Source of the DNA: Natrinema sp. CBA1119
GTDB lineage: Archaea; Halobacteriota; Halobacteria; Halobacteriales; Natrialbaceae
Reading direction: 5' to 3'
Length of the DNA stretch: 64,000 nucleotides
Assembly: GCF_002572525.1 (NCBI RefSeq)
Contig: NZ_PDBS01000001.1
Span: 2,232,001 to 2,296,000, forward strand
Below the pieces are notes generated by a model. The model did not search any database and was not told where the DNA came from. It worked only from the letters and a program-made list of their open reading frames with translations. Shown here piece by piece: positions 53,286 to 61,487 of this stretch. Within the stretch, counting starts at the first letter, position 1; each line of letters opens with the position of its first letter. Made by a program: the position numbers and the translations under genes.

Positions 53286-53483
53286 ATGAAGTACTGCCTC
53301 GACTGCGACTGGCATCTAAACGCCGCCAGCGAACCGTCACAGCGCGACCGCTCGCGGGCGGCGATCGAGCATCACGTCGAGACGGGACACGCGATCGACT
53401 CGAGCGAATCGGTTGTCCGCCCGACAATTCCCGACGTCGCCGGCGAGATATTCGTTCGCGACCTCGTTCCCTCGAGCGACTGA
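53286..53483 (+). CDS. Small zinc-finger protein
   Basis: A 65-residue protein starting MKYCLDCDWHLNAAS. CLDC pairs with HHVETGH later to make a C2H2-type zinc site. Similar mini-proteins occur widely in haloarchaea, with unknown roles. It is a single-gene unit convergent with the next gene. Confidence 0.65.
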   Translation: MKYCLDCDWHLNAASEPSQRDRSRAAIEHHVETGHAIDSSESVVRPTIPDVAGEIFVRDLVPSSD

Positions 53484-53512
53484 GAACCGAGCGGCCGGCG
53501 TCTCGCCGTGGC

Positions 53513-53773
53513 TCACCCGTAGTGTTTCTCGAGGTAGTCGACGATCTCGTCGCTCTCGTAGCGCGATTCCTCGCGGTCGGTGTCGACGAGGAACGGAATC
53601 GGGTCCTCGCCGCCCAGACCGATCATCGCCCCGTGACGCCACTCGTTGAGCACCTCGCGGTTGCCGCCGGGTCGGCGGGGGTTGTGAGTCACGTACGAAC
53701 CGCCGAGAGCCGTCAGCTTCTCGCGGACGTCCACGCTGTGTGGACAGTCCTCCGCCTGATAGAGCGCGAGCAT
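53513..53773 (-). CDS. Glutaredoxin/GST-N-like thioredoxin-fold protein
   Basis: An 86-residue thioredoxin-fold protein. It starts MLALYQAEDCPHSVDVREKL with a CPHS active site (CxxS, glutaredoxin monothiol type) and has IPFLVDTDREE (cis-Pro) and DEIVDYLEKHYG at the end, as in GST N-terminal domains. Possible roles are redox regulation or glutathione-like thiol exchange. The upstream in-frame starts add sequence unlike the family. Confidence 0.8.
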   Translation of the reverse strand: MLALYQAEDCPHSVDVREKLTALGGSYVTHNPRRPGGNREVLNEWRHGAMIGLGGEDPIPFLVDTDREESRYESDEIVDYLEKHYG

Positions 53774-53922
53774 CCTGCGTACGGTGACCACACCACCGCT
53801 CTCCGTAAACGGTGGCCGCGCAGCCACTGACGAATCGTCGGCGAGTTACGGAGTCGCATTCATGTATTCTTACCATTTAATCGACAGGAAAGCTTATGCC
53901 GGGATGCTCTGGTTATCGGTGC

Positions 53923-54255
53923 ATGGCACGCGACACGCCGGTACAAAACCGGACTACCAACGCTGCGAACGACACACAATTGCCGAACCTCGTCACGATC
54001 GTCGGTCGAGGAGTCCCCTCGAACTACGAGATCGCCGTCGATGGTGACCTCGAGATGCTGGCGGACGATCCGATGGCCGAGGGAACCGTCCTCTCGGGGA
54101 GCGTCGCGGAGGGGGCAATCGATGTCGGCGTCCAGCGGTTTCGCTTCTCCGGCGAGATGGCGAACGTCCGACTCGTCGACTGGAACGGCAACGAAGTGCC
54201 CGACTCCGCGAGCGTCCCGACGGTCCACGTCGAGTACGGCGCGCCGAACCGGTAA
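53923..54255 (+). CDS. Conserved haloarchaeal protein of unknown function
   Basis: A 110-residue acidic protein (MARDTPVQNRTTNAAND). It has LVTIVGRGVPSNYEIAVDGDLEM, AEGTVLSGSVAEGAIDVGVQRFRFSG and NVRLVDWNGNEVP. It appears beta-rich. A TATA-like CTTATG lies 28 bases before the ATG, consistent with a leaderless start. Function unknown. Confidence 0.65.
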   Translation: MARDTPVQNRTTNAANDTQLPNLVTIVGRGVPSNYEIAVDGDLEMLADDPMAEGTVLSGSVAEGAIDVGVQRFRFSGEMANVRLVDWNGNEVPDSASVPTVHVEYGAPNR

Positions 54256-54323
54256 CGGGGTCGCGTCTCCCGACGGGAGACGATCCGGGTAGGGGTTTCG
54301 CGGACGCTGTCGAGTGACCGTCG

Positions 54324-54409
54324 CTATAGTAGCCACTGAAAGTCATTGCACGCCTGATCGACTGACAGCTGTCCGATCAGTGTGTGAATCGTTTCAGTGG
54401 CTGCTATAG
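54324..54409. repeat. Palindromic repeat family A, copy 4 with terminal inverted repeats
   Basis: An 86 bp palindrome, the most symmetric copy. The ends CTATAGTAGCCACTGAAA and TTTCAGTGGCTGCTATAG are inverted repeats with one mismatch. The centre is CTGATCG...CGATCAG around GACAGCTGTC. It lies 66 bp beyond the hemA stop, between convergent genes. Confidence 0.85.
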
Positions 54410-54475
54410 TTTGACGGTGGCTACTTTGAACCGGAAAACGCACTCGAGAGACTTCGATGGAACTCCGCCGCGTCG

Positions 54476-55837
54476 TCAGTCGTCGTCGGTCGCGCCGAGA
54501 CTCGCGTCACCGGTCGTCGTGTCACCGGTCGTCGCGTCGCCGGTGACGGCGGCAGCCATCGATGGCGGCGCGATCGGCCCGTCGTTCGCGCCGAACTCCG
54601 GATCGAACAGTTGGAGCGCGGTATGGATGGTGCTCCAGTCGTCTTCCGCCGCCGCCTCCCGCAGGCTCTTGGTCGGCGGTGCGAGCAACTGATTGACCAG
54701 CGAGTCGGCCATCGCCTCGACGACTTCGCGGTGCTCGTCGGACCCCTCGTCACCCTCGAGGTGCGAGAGGGCCGTCTCGACCTCTCGTTCCTTGATCCGC
54801 TCGGCGGACTCGTACATCGCGGCGATGGCCTCGTCGGCGCGGGCGCGCTTGTACTGCTCCGTGAGCAGGTCGAACTCCCGGTCGATCATCGATTCGACCT
54901 CGCGAGCCGCGTCGGCTCGCTGGTCACGGGTCTCCGCGGTGATCGACTCGAGGTCGTCCAGATCGAAGATCCGCACCGCGGGCAGCGTGGCGGTCGCCGG
55001 TGCGACATCGCGAGGCTGCCCGAGATCGACGATTACCTGTTCACTTGCCTGCCCCTCGAAATGTTGGGGCTCGAGTATCGGCTCCTCGCTGCCGGTTGCC
55101 GTGACGACGACGTCGGCGCGGGTCGCGACGGTATCGAGCGCCTCCAGCGGCGCGGCGGTGGCATCGGTCTCATCCGCGATATCGTCGACGAGGTGGGCGG
55201 CGTGGGCGACGGTCCGGTTGACGACGATGAGTTCGTCGACGCTGGCGGTCGCGAGACTGCGAGCGGCGAGTTGTCCCATCTCGCCGGCTCCGACGACCAG
55301 CGCGGTCGCTCCCTCGAGCGGAATCTCCCGGGCGGCCCGTCGCGTCGCGGCCGAGCCCAGCGAGACGACGCCCTCGTTGATCGCCGTCTCGGTGCGGGCG
55401 CGCTCGCCGACGTGGATGGCCTTCGTGACGGCGGCCTCGAGCATCGAGCCGATGCCGCCGGCGTCGCGGGCGTCCTCGTAGGCGGTCCGGACCTGGCCGA
55501 TGATCTGGTCCTCGCCGAGGATCACCGACTCGAGGCCGGCGGCGACTCGCAGCAGGTGCCGCAGGCTCTCGTCGTGGTCGGTGGTGACGACGGCCTCGTT
55601 GTCGATCGCGGCGAAAAACTCCGCGAGTGCGGCCCGGCCGACAGTGTGGTCCGACCCGACGACGTACGCCTCTACTCTGTTACACGTCGAAAGGACGTAC
55701 GCCTCTTCGATGTCGGGCACGGTCAGCAGCTCCGTCACGGCGGCCTCCTGATTCTCGGGGCTGGCGGCGGCGAGTTGGTCGACGCTACCGCTGTCGTGTG
55801 TCACCCGCGCTGCCGTAACGACCCCGGTCGAAATCAC
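54476..55837 (-). CDS. hemA: Glutamyl-tRNA reductase
   Basis: A 453-residue enzyme from a GTG. The catalytic cysteine is in YVLSTCNRVEAYV near residue 50. The NADPH domain has ALVVGAGEMGQLAARSLA. The C-terminal helical dimerisation domain follows, with a low-complexity TGDATTGDTTTGD tail. It makes glutamate-1-semialdehyde, the first step of tetrapyrrole synthesis. It overlaps the siroheme synthase gene (GTGA), and the two form an operon with the fused siroheme decarboxylase upstream. Confidence 0.95.
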   Translation of the reverse strand: MISTGVVTAARVTHDSGSVDQLAAASPENQEAAVTELLTVPDIEEAYVLSTCNRVEAYVVGSDHTVGRAALAEFFAAIDNEAVVTTDHDESLRHLLRVAAGLESVILGEDQIIGQVRTAYEDARDAGGIGSMLEAAVTKAIHVGERARTETAINEGVVSLGSAATRRAAREIPLEGATALVVGAGEMGQLAARSLATASVDELIVVNRTVAHAAHLVDDIADETDATAAPLEALDTVATRADVVVTATGSEEPILEPQHFEGQASEQVIVDLGQPRDVAPATATLPAVRIFDLDDLESITAETRDQRADAAREVESMIDREFDLLTEQYKRARADEAIAAMYESAERIKEREVETALSHLEGDEGSDEHREVVEAMADSLVNQLLAPPTKSLREAAAEDDWSTIHTALQLFDPEFGANDGPIAPPSMAAAVTGDATTGDTTTGDASLGATDDD

Positions 55838-56490
55838 GGCTGATCACTCCCAGTAGACGGTTGTTCGCCGAGCACGTCCTCGATCACTTGCGGACAGTTG
55901 GAAGTACCCGTACGTAAAGCTGTCCAAAGATCCGGAGAATTGACGACGTCGGTGACGACCCGTCGGCGTCGGTTGGCCGGCACGTCGCGCGCTTTGAGTT
56001 CCTCGCGCAATCCCGCACAGACTCGGGCCATTTCGCCGGCCCCGTCGAGGGTCTCCTCAAGTTCCTGCCGAAGGTACTTGCTCAGCGCGGGTGCCGTGCC
56101 ACCGGTCGCGACCGCGACGGTTACCGGCTCCTCGCGGACTGTCGCGGGAACAACGACGCTACCGGGATCGCGTTCGCCCGACCGATCCGCCCGATTGATG
56201 AGGATGCCTCGCTGGCGGGCCGCCTCGGTGACGGCCTCGTTGATCCCCTCGTCGTCCGTCGCCGCGACGATCAGGGCGGGCGCGGCGCGCTCGAGCCACC
56301 CCGCGATATCGTCGGGGCCGGGCGCGGCGCGGATCAGCTCGGCTCCGCCGAAGTCCCGGTCGGCGAAGTCGGGACTGACGACGAGTACCCGCGCTTCGCG
56401 GGCGAACCGCCGGGCCTTCCGGGCACCGACGGGGCCGCCGCCAAAGACGAGCACCGTCGCGTTCGTGAAATCGTGTAAGAGTGGAATCAT
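55834..56490 (-). CDS. Precorrin-2 dehydrogenase/sirohydrochlorin ferrochelatase-like protein
   Basis: A 218-residue CysG N-terminal-type protein. The NAD motif is LVFGGGPVGARKARRFA. Further conserved blocks are VAATDDEGINEAV and VVVPATVREEPVTVAVATGGTAPALSKYLR. It oxidises precorrin-2 to sirohydrochlorin and may insert iron, yielding siroheme. It stands between the fused Ahb gene and hemA, so it feeds the heme route that archaea run through siroheme. Confidence 0.92.
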   Translation of the reverse strand: MIPLLHDFTNATVLVFGGGPVGARKARRFAREARVLVVSPDFADRDFGGAELIRAAPGPDDIAGWLERAAPALIVAATDDEGINEAVTEAARQRGILINRADRSGERDPGSVVVPATVREEPVTVAVATGGTAPALSKYLRQELEETLDGAGEMARVCAGLREELKARDVPANRRRRVVTDVVNSPDLWTALRTGTSNCPQVIEDVLGEQPSTGSDQP

Positions 56491-56519
56491 CGTGTCTGAA
56501 GGGGTCCGTCTGTTCGCCG

Positions 56520-57602
56520 TTACCGCTCTCTGGTGTTGGCATCGGCACGCTCCGCCATCCGGATGCCGGTTTTCTTCAATATTTGCGTCGAAAACAGGGA
56601 GTCCCAGTCGTCGTCGGTCACGTCCCAGTACTCGGCCATGGTCTCGCGGACCTGCTCGATGCGCCGTTGGCTTTCGGACTCGCTGCGGCCGTGAGTCATC
56701 GCAAAGAAGTTGTACGGCCAGACGCCCTCGTGGCGCGGGCGCTGATAGCAGTGGGTGACGAAGGGCAACGCGGCGACTTCGGGGCCGACCTCGGGGACGA
56801 CCTCGTCCGGCACGTTCCAGACCGTCATTCCGTTTTCGGTGTAGCCAAGCGCGTAGTGATTCGGCACGACGCCGATTCGCCGGATCTTCCCCTCCCGTTC
56901 GAACCGTTTGATCGTCTCAAGCACCCACTCGAGATCCTGATCGATCGCATCGGCCACGTCCGCGTACGGCGTCTCGGTGAGCGGCACGCCGTCCTGTATC
57001 TCGAGGACGAGGTCGCGTTCGGCCGGGGTGAGCGTGGATTCGTCGGTCGGCGTGATATCCGGGCCGAGATCAGAACAGTCGATACCGGCTGCGTCGGTGT
57101 CTCCATCGCCGTCGAACGGTCCGTCGACGTAGAACTTGGCCTCGACGCGGAACTCCTGTTGTTTGGGGAGGTTGTACGTCTCCTGGCCCGTCTCCGCTTC
57201 GATTTCGCCGAGCACTTCCTCGACGCGGCCTTCATCGGCGACACTGACGACGAACCAGACGTTCAGGTGTGGATGCTCGCGCTCGTAGTTGTGAGCCACC
57301 TCGCGGTGGTCGTTAACCCGCTCGACGATCTCGTCGAACCGGTCCTCGGGGGCGTGCATGGCGACCAGCGTCGCCGCGCCGCCAATCTCCTGGGCGTTGA
57401 CGAGCGCACCGAACCGCGAGAGGACGCCGCGCTCGTCTACGTCCTGAATCGTCTCGAGTAACTCCGCTGCGTCGATGTCGACCCCGCGCTCGCGCATGGC
57501 GGCCGCGGCGGGCTCGAACGGCCGTTCCACGACGGGAAACCCGCCCTGGAAGGCGTTGACGATCGCCCGCTCGCGCTCCGTAAGGTCGACGTCCGTGGTC
57601 AT
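56520..57602 (-). CDS. ahbAB: Fused siroheme decarboxylase AhbA-AhbB
   Basis: A 360-residue protein with two AsnC/Lrp-like halves. The first half begins LTERERAIVNAFQGGFPVVERPF and includes EIGGAATLVAMHAPEDRF. The second begins LTPAERDLVLEIQDGVPLTETPY and has VPNHYALGYTENGMTVWNVPDE and the conserved His region THCYQRPRHEGVWPYNFFAMTHG. In other archaea AhbA and AhbB are separate subunits that decarboxylate siroheme to didecarboxysiroheme. Here both are one polypeptide, a fusion. The start at 57602 follows the family, whereas the frame is open to 57797. It heads a heme operon. Confidence 0.9.
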   Translation of the reverse strand: MTTDVDLTERERAIVNAFQGGFPVVERPFEPAAAAMRERGVDIDAAELLETIQDVDERGVLSRFGALVNAQEIGGAATLVAMHAPEDRFDEIVERVNDHREVAHNYEREHPHLNVWFVVSVADEGRVEEVLGEIEAETGQETYNLPKQQEFRVEAKFYVDGPFDGDGDTDAAGIDCSDLGPDITPTDESTLTPAERDLVLEIQDGVPLTETPYADVADAIDQDLEWVLETIKRFEREGKIRRIGVVPNHYALGYTENGMTVWNVPDEVVPEVGPEVAALPFVTHCYQRPRHEGVWPYNFFAMTHGRSESESQRRIEQVRETMAEYWDVTDDDWDSLFSTQILKKTGIRMAERADANTRER

Positions 57603-57769
57603 ACGAGGGTCTCGGGACTGGCGGTGTATAAGCGAACTGGAACGGTGACTCGATCGCATGCTGTGTCCGGTGCCGGACTGTCCGTTTGGTTTGATAGCAG
57701 CCGGTCTCGGAACCTGTGTCTCTGAAGTGGAGACGAAGAAATCGAACCCGTTCCCCCTGTTCTGATCCG

Positions 57770-57798
57770 TGTGGTGTTGCCATATTGTGTACACCACA
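57770..57798. promoter_or_regulatory. Inverted repeat operator of the toxin-antitoxin operon
   Basis: TGTGGTGT and ACACCACA are an 8-bp inverted repeat separated by 13 bases, overlapping a smaller palindrome GTGTACAC (57787-57794). It lies just upstream of a TATA-like GTTTACG (57801) and the ATG at 57831, a position where the antitoxin could repress. Confidence 0.55.
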
Positions 57799-57830
57799 GG
57801 GTTTACGTCCGTCTGCTTTGTATACCCAGT

Positions 57831-58181
57831 ATGAGCGGAGAGAACCGAGGAGACTCCGGGCAGTACACCGAAACCGTCACAGTGGATGCCGTTCTCGGCG
57901 TCTTCGAATCGGTCGACGGACCTGTCGTCACATCCGGGGACGTCGCTGAGGCGCTCGAGTGCTCCCGTGAGACGGCGCGCCGGAAGCTTCGTACCCTCGA
58001 GTCGCAGGGTCGGGTCGCCAGCCGAAAGACTGCTGGACGCGTCATCTGGTGGCTCGTGGAGGACTCGGAACCGATCGGAGAGATCAATCCGGACGATTCG
58101 TTCTGGGAGTTAGAACCGGGGGAATCGGGGGAGAGCGACGTTTCCGAGACTGTCGATGAGGTATTGTACGGCGACTCATGA
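57831..58181 (+). CDS. HTH antitoxin-like regulator of a PIN toxin
   Basis: A 116-residue protein. The helix-turn-helix spans VTSGDVAEALECSRETARRKLRTLESQGRVASRKTAG (about residues 35-72). The acidic C-terminus (WELEPGESGESDVSETVDEVLYG) likely wraps and neutralises the PIN toxin. Its stop overlaps the toxin start (ATGA), which supports a type II toxin-antitoxin pair. Such HTH antitoxins are known in haloarchaea beside VapC-like PIN proteins. Transfer is suggested by a composition less GC-rich than the flanks. Confidence 0.78.
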   Translation: MSGENRGDSGQYTETVTVDAVLGVFESVDGPVVTSGDVAEALECSRETARRKLRTLESQGRVASRKTAGRVIWWLVEDSEPIGEINPDDSFWELEPGESGESDVSETVDEVLYGDS

Positions 58182-58630
58182 GTGAGAAGGGGGCGGTACC
58201 GCTGTTCGTCGACACTGGAGCGTTCTACGCGCGAGCTGATGCGGACGATACACACCACGAGACTGCCAAACGAGTATTTGGGAGGATTCGGTCGGGCGAC
58301 CTTCTGTATCGGCCGATATACACGTCGCAAGCAGTCCTCTCGGAGCTCGCGACACTCCTTCTCTACAAAATCGGTCACACCGACGCTGTTCGCGCAATCA
58401 CGGCGATACGAGACGCGGAGAGCGTCAACGTCGTTCCAGTCAGTCGATCCGCCTTCGAGGCGGCCGCTGTGCAGTTCACCGAATACGATGACCAACAGAT
58501 TTCGTTCGTCGATCACGCGACTAGCGTTCTCGCCGACGAGCGGAACGTAGACCACGTCTTCGCCTTCGATAGTGACTTTCGAACGCTGGAATTCACGCTC
58601 GTTCCCGAAGACGTTACCAGTTCGGTTTAG
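58178..58630 (+). CDS. PIN-domain ribonuclease, VapC-like toxin
   Basis: A 150-residue PIN protein. The acidic residues fit the active site: PLFVDTGAFYARAD (Asp), LSELATLLLYKIG (Glu), QISFVDHATSV (Asp) and VDHVFAFDSDFRTLEF (Asp). VapC-type toxins cut tRNA or rRNA. It overlaps the HTH antitoxin gene by four bases, and its stop overlaps the stop of the convergent DUF5778 gene. Confidence 0.85.
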   Translation: MSEKGAVPLFVDTGAFYARADADDTHHETAKRVFGRIRSGDLLYRPIYTSQAVLSELATLLLYKIGHTDAVRAITAIRDAESVNVVPVSRSAFEAAAVQFTEYDDQQISFVDHATSVLADERNVDHVFAFDSDFRTLEFTLVPEDVTSSV

Positions 58631-59043
58631 TTGCTTTCGACACCTGTCACGTCGAAACCGAGCTCTCGAATCCCCTCGAGGATCGCCTCGTGGTCCGCGC
58701 TCGCCTCGTAGTAGATGACGATGTCGAAACTCCCCTCGCGCAGCAGTTGCTGGCACTCCCAAACGAATTCCTCGTCCTCGAGTGTCAGGCCCTGGTGTTG
58801 GTTCGAGGAGAAGTCGGTGTCGTCGTTGCCCGAGTAGACGTAGCAGTCCTGCGGGTCGTACCCCGACTGTTCGGCGATGATGTCGCCGACGTCGATCGTC
58901 GCCTGCATCATCTGCACGTCCTCGCTGCCGTCGTAGTCGGTGTGGACGATCGCCCCGTTGAGGGCGATGTCGCCGGGTTCGAGCAGCGCCCTGGTCCGCT
59001 GGTAGAGGTCCTCGTCGAGCGCGTCGGAGTTGGTGTTCGTCAT
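58627..59043 (-). CDS. DUF5778 family protein
   Basis: A 138-residue haloarchaeal protein of the DUF5778 type. Conserved blocks are DEDLYQRTRALLEPGDIALNG, HTDYDGSEDVQMMQATIDVGD and CYVYSGNDDTDFSSNQHQGLTLEDEEFVWE. It appears acidic and globular. No function is known. It ends in an overlap with the PIN gene on the opposite strand. Confidence 0.7.
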   Translation of the reverse strand: MTNTNSDALDEDLYQRTRALLEPGDIALNGAIVHTDYDGSEDVQMMQATIDVGDIIAEQSGYDPQDCYVYSGNDDTDFSSNQHQGLTLEDEEFVWECQQLLREGSFDIVIYYEASADHEAILEGIRELGFDVTGVESN

Positions 59044-59217
59044 TATTGGAATCGTACGGGGCCGGCCTGATAGCCGTCACGATTCCGACGGCGCGGGTGA
59101 CTCATCCCGGAGAGAGCGCCCCTGTCCTCACGCCCAGGAGTGTGAGGGTGTCGCTCCGTCTCGCTGTGGGAGGGTGACACGCAAGAATCATAGGTCTCGG
59201 TGACTTTTACCCGGGTA

Positions 59218-60150
59218 ATGAAGCGGTGGCTCCGCCAACGTGTCGATTCGGCCTACGAGCAGTTGCTCTCCAGGGAGATTTCCGGCGCGCCGACGCACGT
59301 CGCAGTGATTCAGGACGGGAACCGGCGGTACGCCCGCCGCCGGGGCGGCGACGCCCACGAGGGCCACCGGGCCGGTGCCGAAACGACCGAACGCGTCCTC
59401 GAGTGGTGTCAGGACATCGGCGTCGAAGAGCTGACGCTGTACACGTTCTCGACGGAGAACTTCGAGCGGCCGGCGGAGGAAAACGAGGCGCTGTTTGACC
59501 TCCTCTGTGAGAAACTCCACGAGTTCGCGGACGCCGACCGCGTCCACGAGAACGACGTCTGCATCCGCGCCATCGGCGAAACGGAGATGCTTCCCGAGCG
59601 GGTTCAAAACGCCGTCGAGTACGCCGAACGGCGCACGTCTGGCTACGATCGGTTCGTCCTCAACATCGCGCTCGCCTACGGCGGTCGCTCGAGACTGCTC
59701 GAGGCTGCCCGCGGGGTCGCGGCGGGCGTCGAAACGGGCGACCTCGAGCCCGACGAGATTGACGTCGAAGACATCGAGCGCCGACTGTACGATCAACCGG
59801 TTCGAGACGTCGACCTCATCATCAGACCGGGCGGCGACGAGCGGACGTCGAACTTCCTCCCGTGGCACGCCAACGGGAACGAGGCGGCCGTCTTCTTTTG
59901 TACGCCCTTCTGGCCGGAGTTCTCCAAGACGGACTTCCTCCGCGGGATTCGAACCTACGAACATCGTGAGGAATCCTGGCGACGAACCCGCGCTCGCCGT
60001 GCACTGGCCCTGCTCGGCGCGGTCAGCGAGCCGGAACTCGCCGAAGCTCGTTCGATCGTCGACCGGTTTCGCGACTCGCTCCCATCGGGCGAACGGCCCG
60101 ACGCCGGGGAACTCGAGAGCGGGGACTCGAGCAGTCAGGTTGCGGACTGA
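59218..60150 (+). CDS. uppS: Cis-prenyltransferase (undecaprenyl diphosphate synthase family), intact catalytic motif
   Basis: A 310-residue cis-prenyltransferase. The catalytic loop VIQDGNRRYARRRGG contains the essential Asp (residue 33). Other motifs are LTLYTFSTENFERP, LNIALAYGGRSRL and DLIIRPGGDERTSNF. It condenses isopentenyl units into a dolichol-type carrier for glycan assembly. The C-terminal YSELYF-type segment of the family is altered (WHANGNEAAVFF), and a basic tail follows. A second homologue lies 570 bases downstream on the other strand. Confidence 0.92.
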   Translation: MKRWLRQRVDSAYEQLLSREISGAPTHVAVIQDGNRRYARRRGGDAHEGHRAGAETTERVLEWCQDIGVEELTLYTFSTENFERPAEENEALFDLLCEKLHEFADADRVHENDVCIRAIGETEMLPERVQNAVEYAERRTSGYDRFVLNIALAYGGRSRLLEAARGVAAGVETGDLEPDEIDVEDIERRLYDQPVRDVDLIIRPGGDERTSNFLPWHANGNEAAVFFCTPFWPEFSKTDFLRGIRTYEHREESWRRTRARRALALLGAVSEPELAEARSIVDRFRDSLPSGERPDAGELESGDSSSQVAD

Positions 60151-60330
60151 CCCCGCTGTACGGCCACTATCGTCCTGCCGTCGGCTACTGCCCGCCGCCG
60201 TCCACCACTGCCTCCCCGCGTATCCATCGGTCGCAGAGCTGCCCGGCGATCGGGCGGCACCGATCCCTGTGGGATGCTAGCTACCCTCACCGCAAGACAT
60301 TTATCCATCAGTATAACAACACAATTTGCG

Positions 60331-60726
60331 ATGCCGGCTCCAAACAGTGCGCCCGTCGTCGATGTCGAGCGGTTCGTTCGGCTTACGAACGTCCCGCTCG
60401 ACGAGGCGTACGCGCTCCTTGCGAACCCCAGGACGCGTCTCACCCTCCACGTGCTCTCGACGTGTGAACCACCGCTCCCGGTCGACAGGCTGACCGACGC
60501 CGTCGCCGGTCGGGACGACGCCGACGAACGCGCCGTTCGCGTCTCGCTCAGCCACGTCGTCCTACCGAAACTCGAGGCGCGCGACATCCTCGAGTACGAC
60601 CGCGAGACGGACACGGTCCATCTGGAACGTCCCGTCGTCGCCGCGGACGATCGGGTCGCGGAACTCGCCGGTACGATCGAGTCGACGGGAACGAACACCT
60701 CACAGCGGCGTGACTCTGCCGACTAA
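60331..60726 (+). CDS. Winged-helix-like protein of haloarchaeal type
   Basis: A 131-residue acidic protein with a winged-helix-like layout: LDEAYALLANPRTRLTLHVLS, RLTDAVAGRD, VRVSLSHVVLPKLEARDILEYDRETDTVHLERP. Similar small proteins accompany haloarchaeal regulators (DUF7344-type), but I am not certain of the family. It lies between the two prenyltransferase homologues, and its stop overlaps that of the convergent gene. Confidence 0.65.
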   Translation: MPAPNSAPVVDVERFVRLTNVPLDEAYALLANPRTRLTLHVLSTCEPPLPVDRLTDAVAGRDDADERAVRVSLSHVVLPKLEARDILEYDRETDTVHLERPVVAADDRVAELAGTIESTGTNTSQRRDSAD

Positions 60727-61328
60727 CGGCCGTACCGTCGCGACCGGTTGCAGTACTCACGGACCGCCCGGAGAAAGTCTCGCTTGCGGAAGTCCCGCCA
60801 GTTGACGTCGGTGAAGTACAGTTCCGAGTAGACCGACTGCCAGATCATGAAATCGGAGAGTCGCTCCGCGCCGGTCTTGATAACCAGATCCGGCTCCGAC
60901 GGGAACACGAGGTGGCCTTCGACGTGTTCGTCGTCGATCTCGTCGGGATCGAGTTCGCCCGACTCGACCCGCTCCGCGAGGGTCCGCACCGCGCTGGTGA
61001 ACTCGTGTTTCCCGCCGAGGCCGATCCCGATCCGGATCGGGGCGTCCGCACGCGCCCTGTCCTCCGGGCCGCGAACGGCGACCGGCCGCGGCGCGTCGAT
61101 CGTCTCGAGTTCGCGCTGTAAGGCCGGCACCGCCGCCGCGTCGAGGACGCTCACGTAGACGGTCACCTGCGAGGCGTACTCGACAGCCCACTCGAAGAAG
61201 TCCGTGAGCGTCTCGTAGGCGCCTCGCTCTAACAGATCGCGTTCGGTGATCACGAGCGCGACGTGGTCTGGGGGGTCGCCGTCGTGACGGGCGATCCGGA
61301 GGGCGAGGTACCGTTCGTACAATCCCAC
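60723..61328 (-). CDS. Divergent cis-prenyltransferase homologue lacking the catalytic motif
   Basis: A 201-residue UppS-family protein from a GTG. The N-terminal part lacks DGNxR: the aligned stretch reads HVALVITERDLLERG. The C-terminus is clearly of the family: DLVIKTGAERLSDFMIWQSVYSELYFTDVNWRDFRKRDFL, with Lys replacing the first Arg of RxG and with the YSELYF motif intact. This is the reverse of the other homologue, which keeps the catalytic Asp but has lost YSELYF. The two may form a heteromer, as in eukaryotic DHDDS-NgBR. Alternatively it is a single enzyme of unknown substrate. Confidence 0.82.
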   Translation of the reverse strand: MGLYERYLALRIARHDGDPPDHVALVITERDLLERGAYETLTDFFEWAVEYASQVTVYVSVLDAAAVPALQRELETIDAPRPVAVRGPEDRARADAPIRIGIGLGGKHEFTSAVRTLAERVESGELDPDEIDDEHVEGHLVFPSEPDLVIKTGAERLSDFMIWQSVYSELYFTDVNWRDFRKRDFLRAVREYCNRSRRYGR

Positions 61329-61487
61329 ACGCGTGAGTTTCCCGGCGACTGTGATACGAGTTTCGGGTTTCTAACGGGCGCCCAGCGACGATACGTACAG
61401 CCCGAATGAGCCGTTAAACGCGGTGAAAACCGACTCGAGCAGCGTTCACGAACCTTGAAGTAATCGCCACAGAAATGGACCGATATC

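Noticed and set aside
59126-59147. Hairpin CCTCAC...GTGAGG as a transcription terminator or regulatory RNA
   Set aside because: The stem has only six pairs and lies between divergent genes, so no terminator is needed there.
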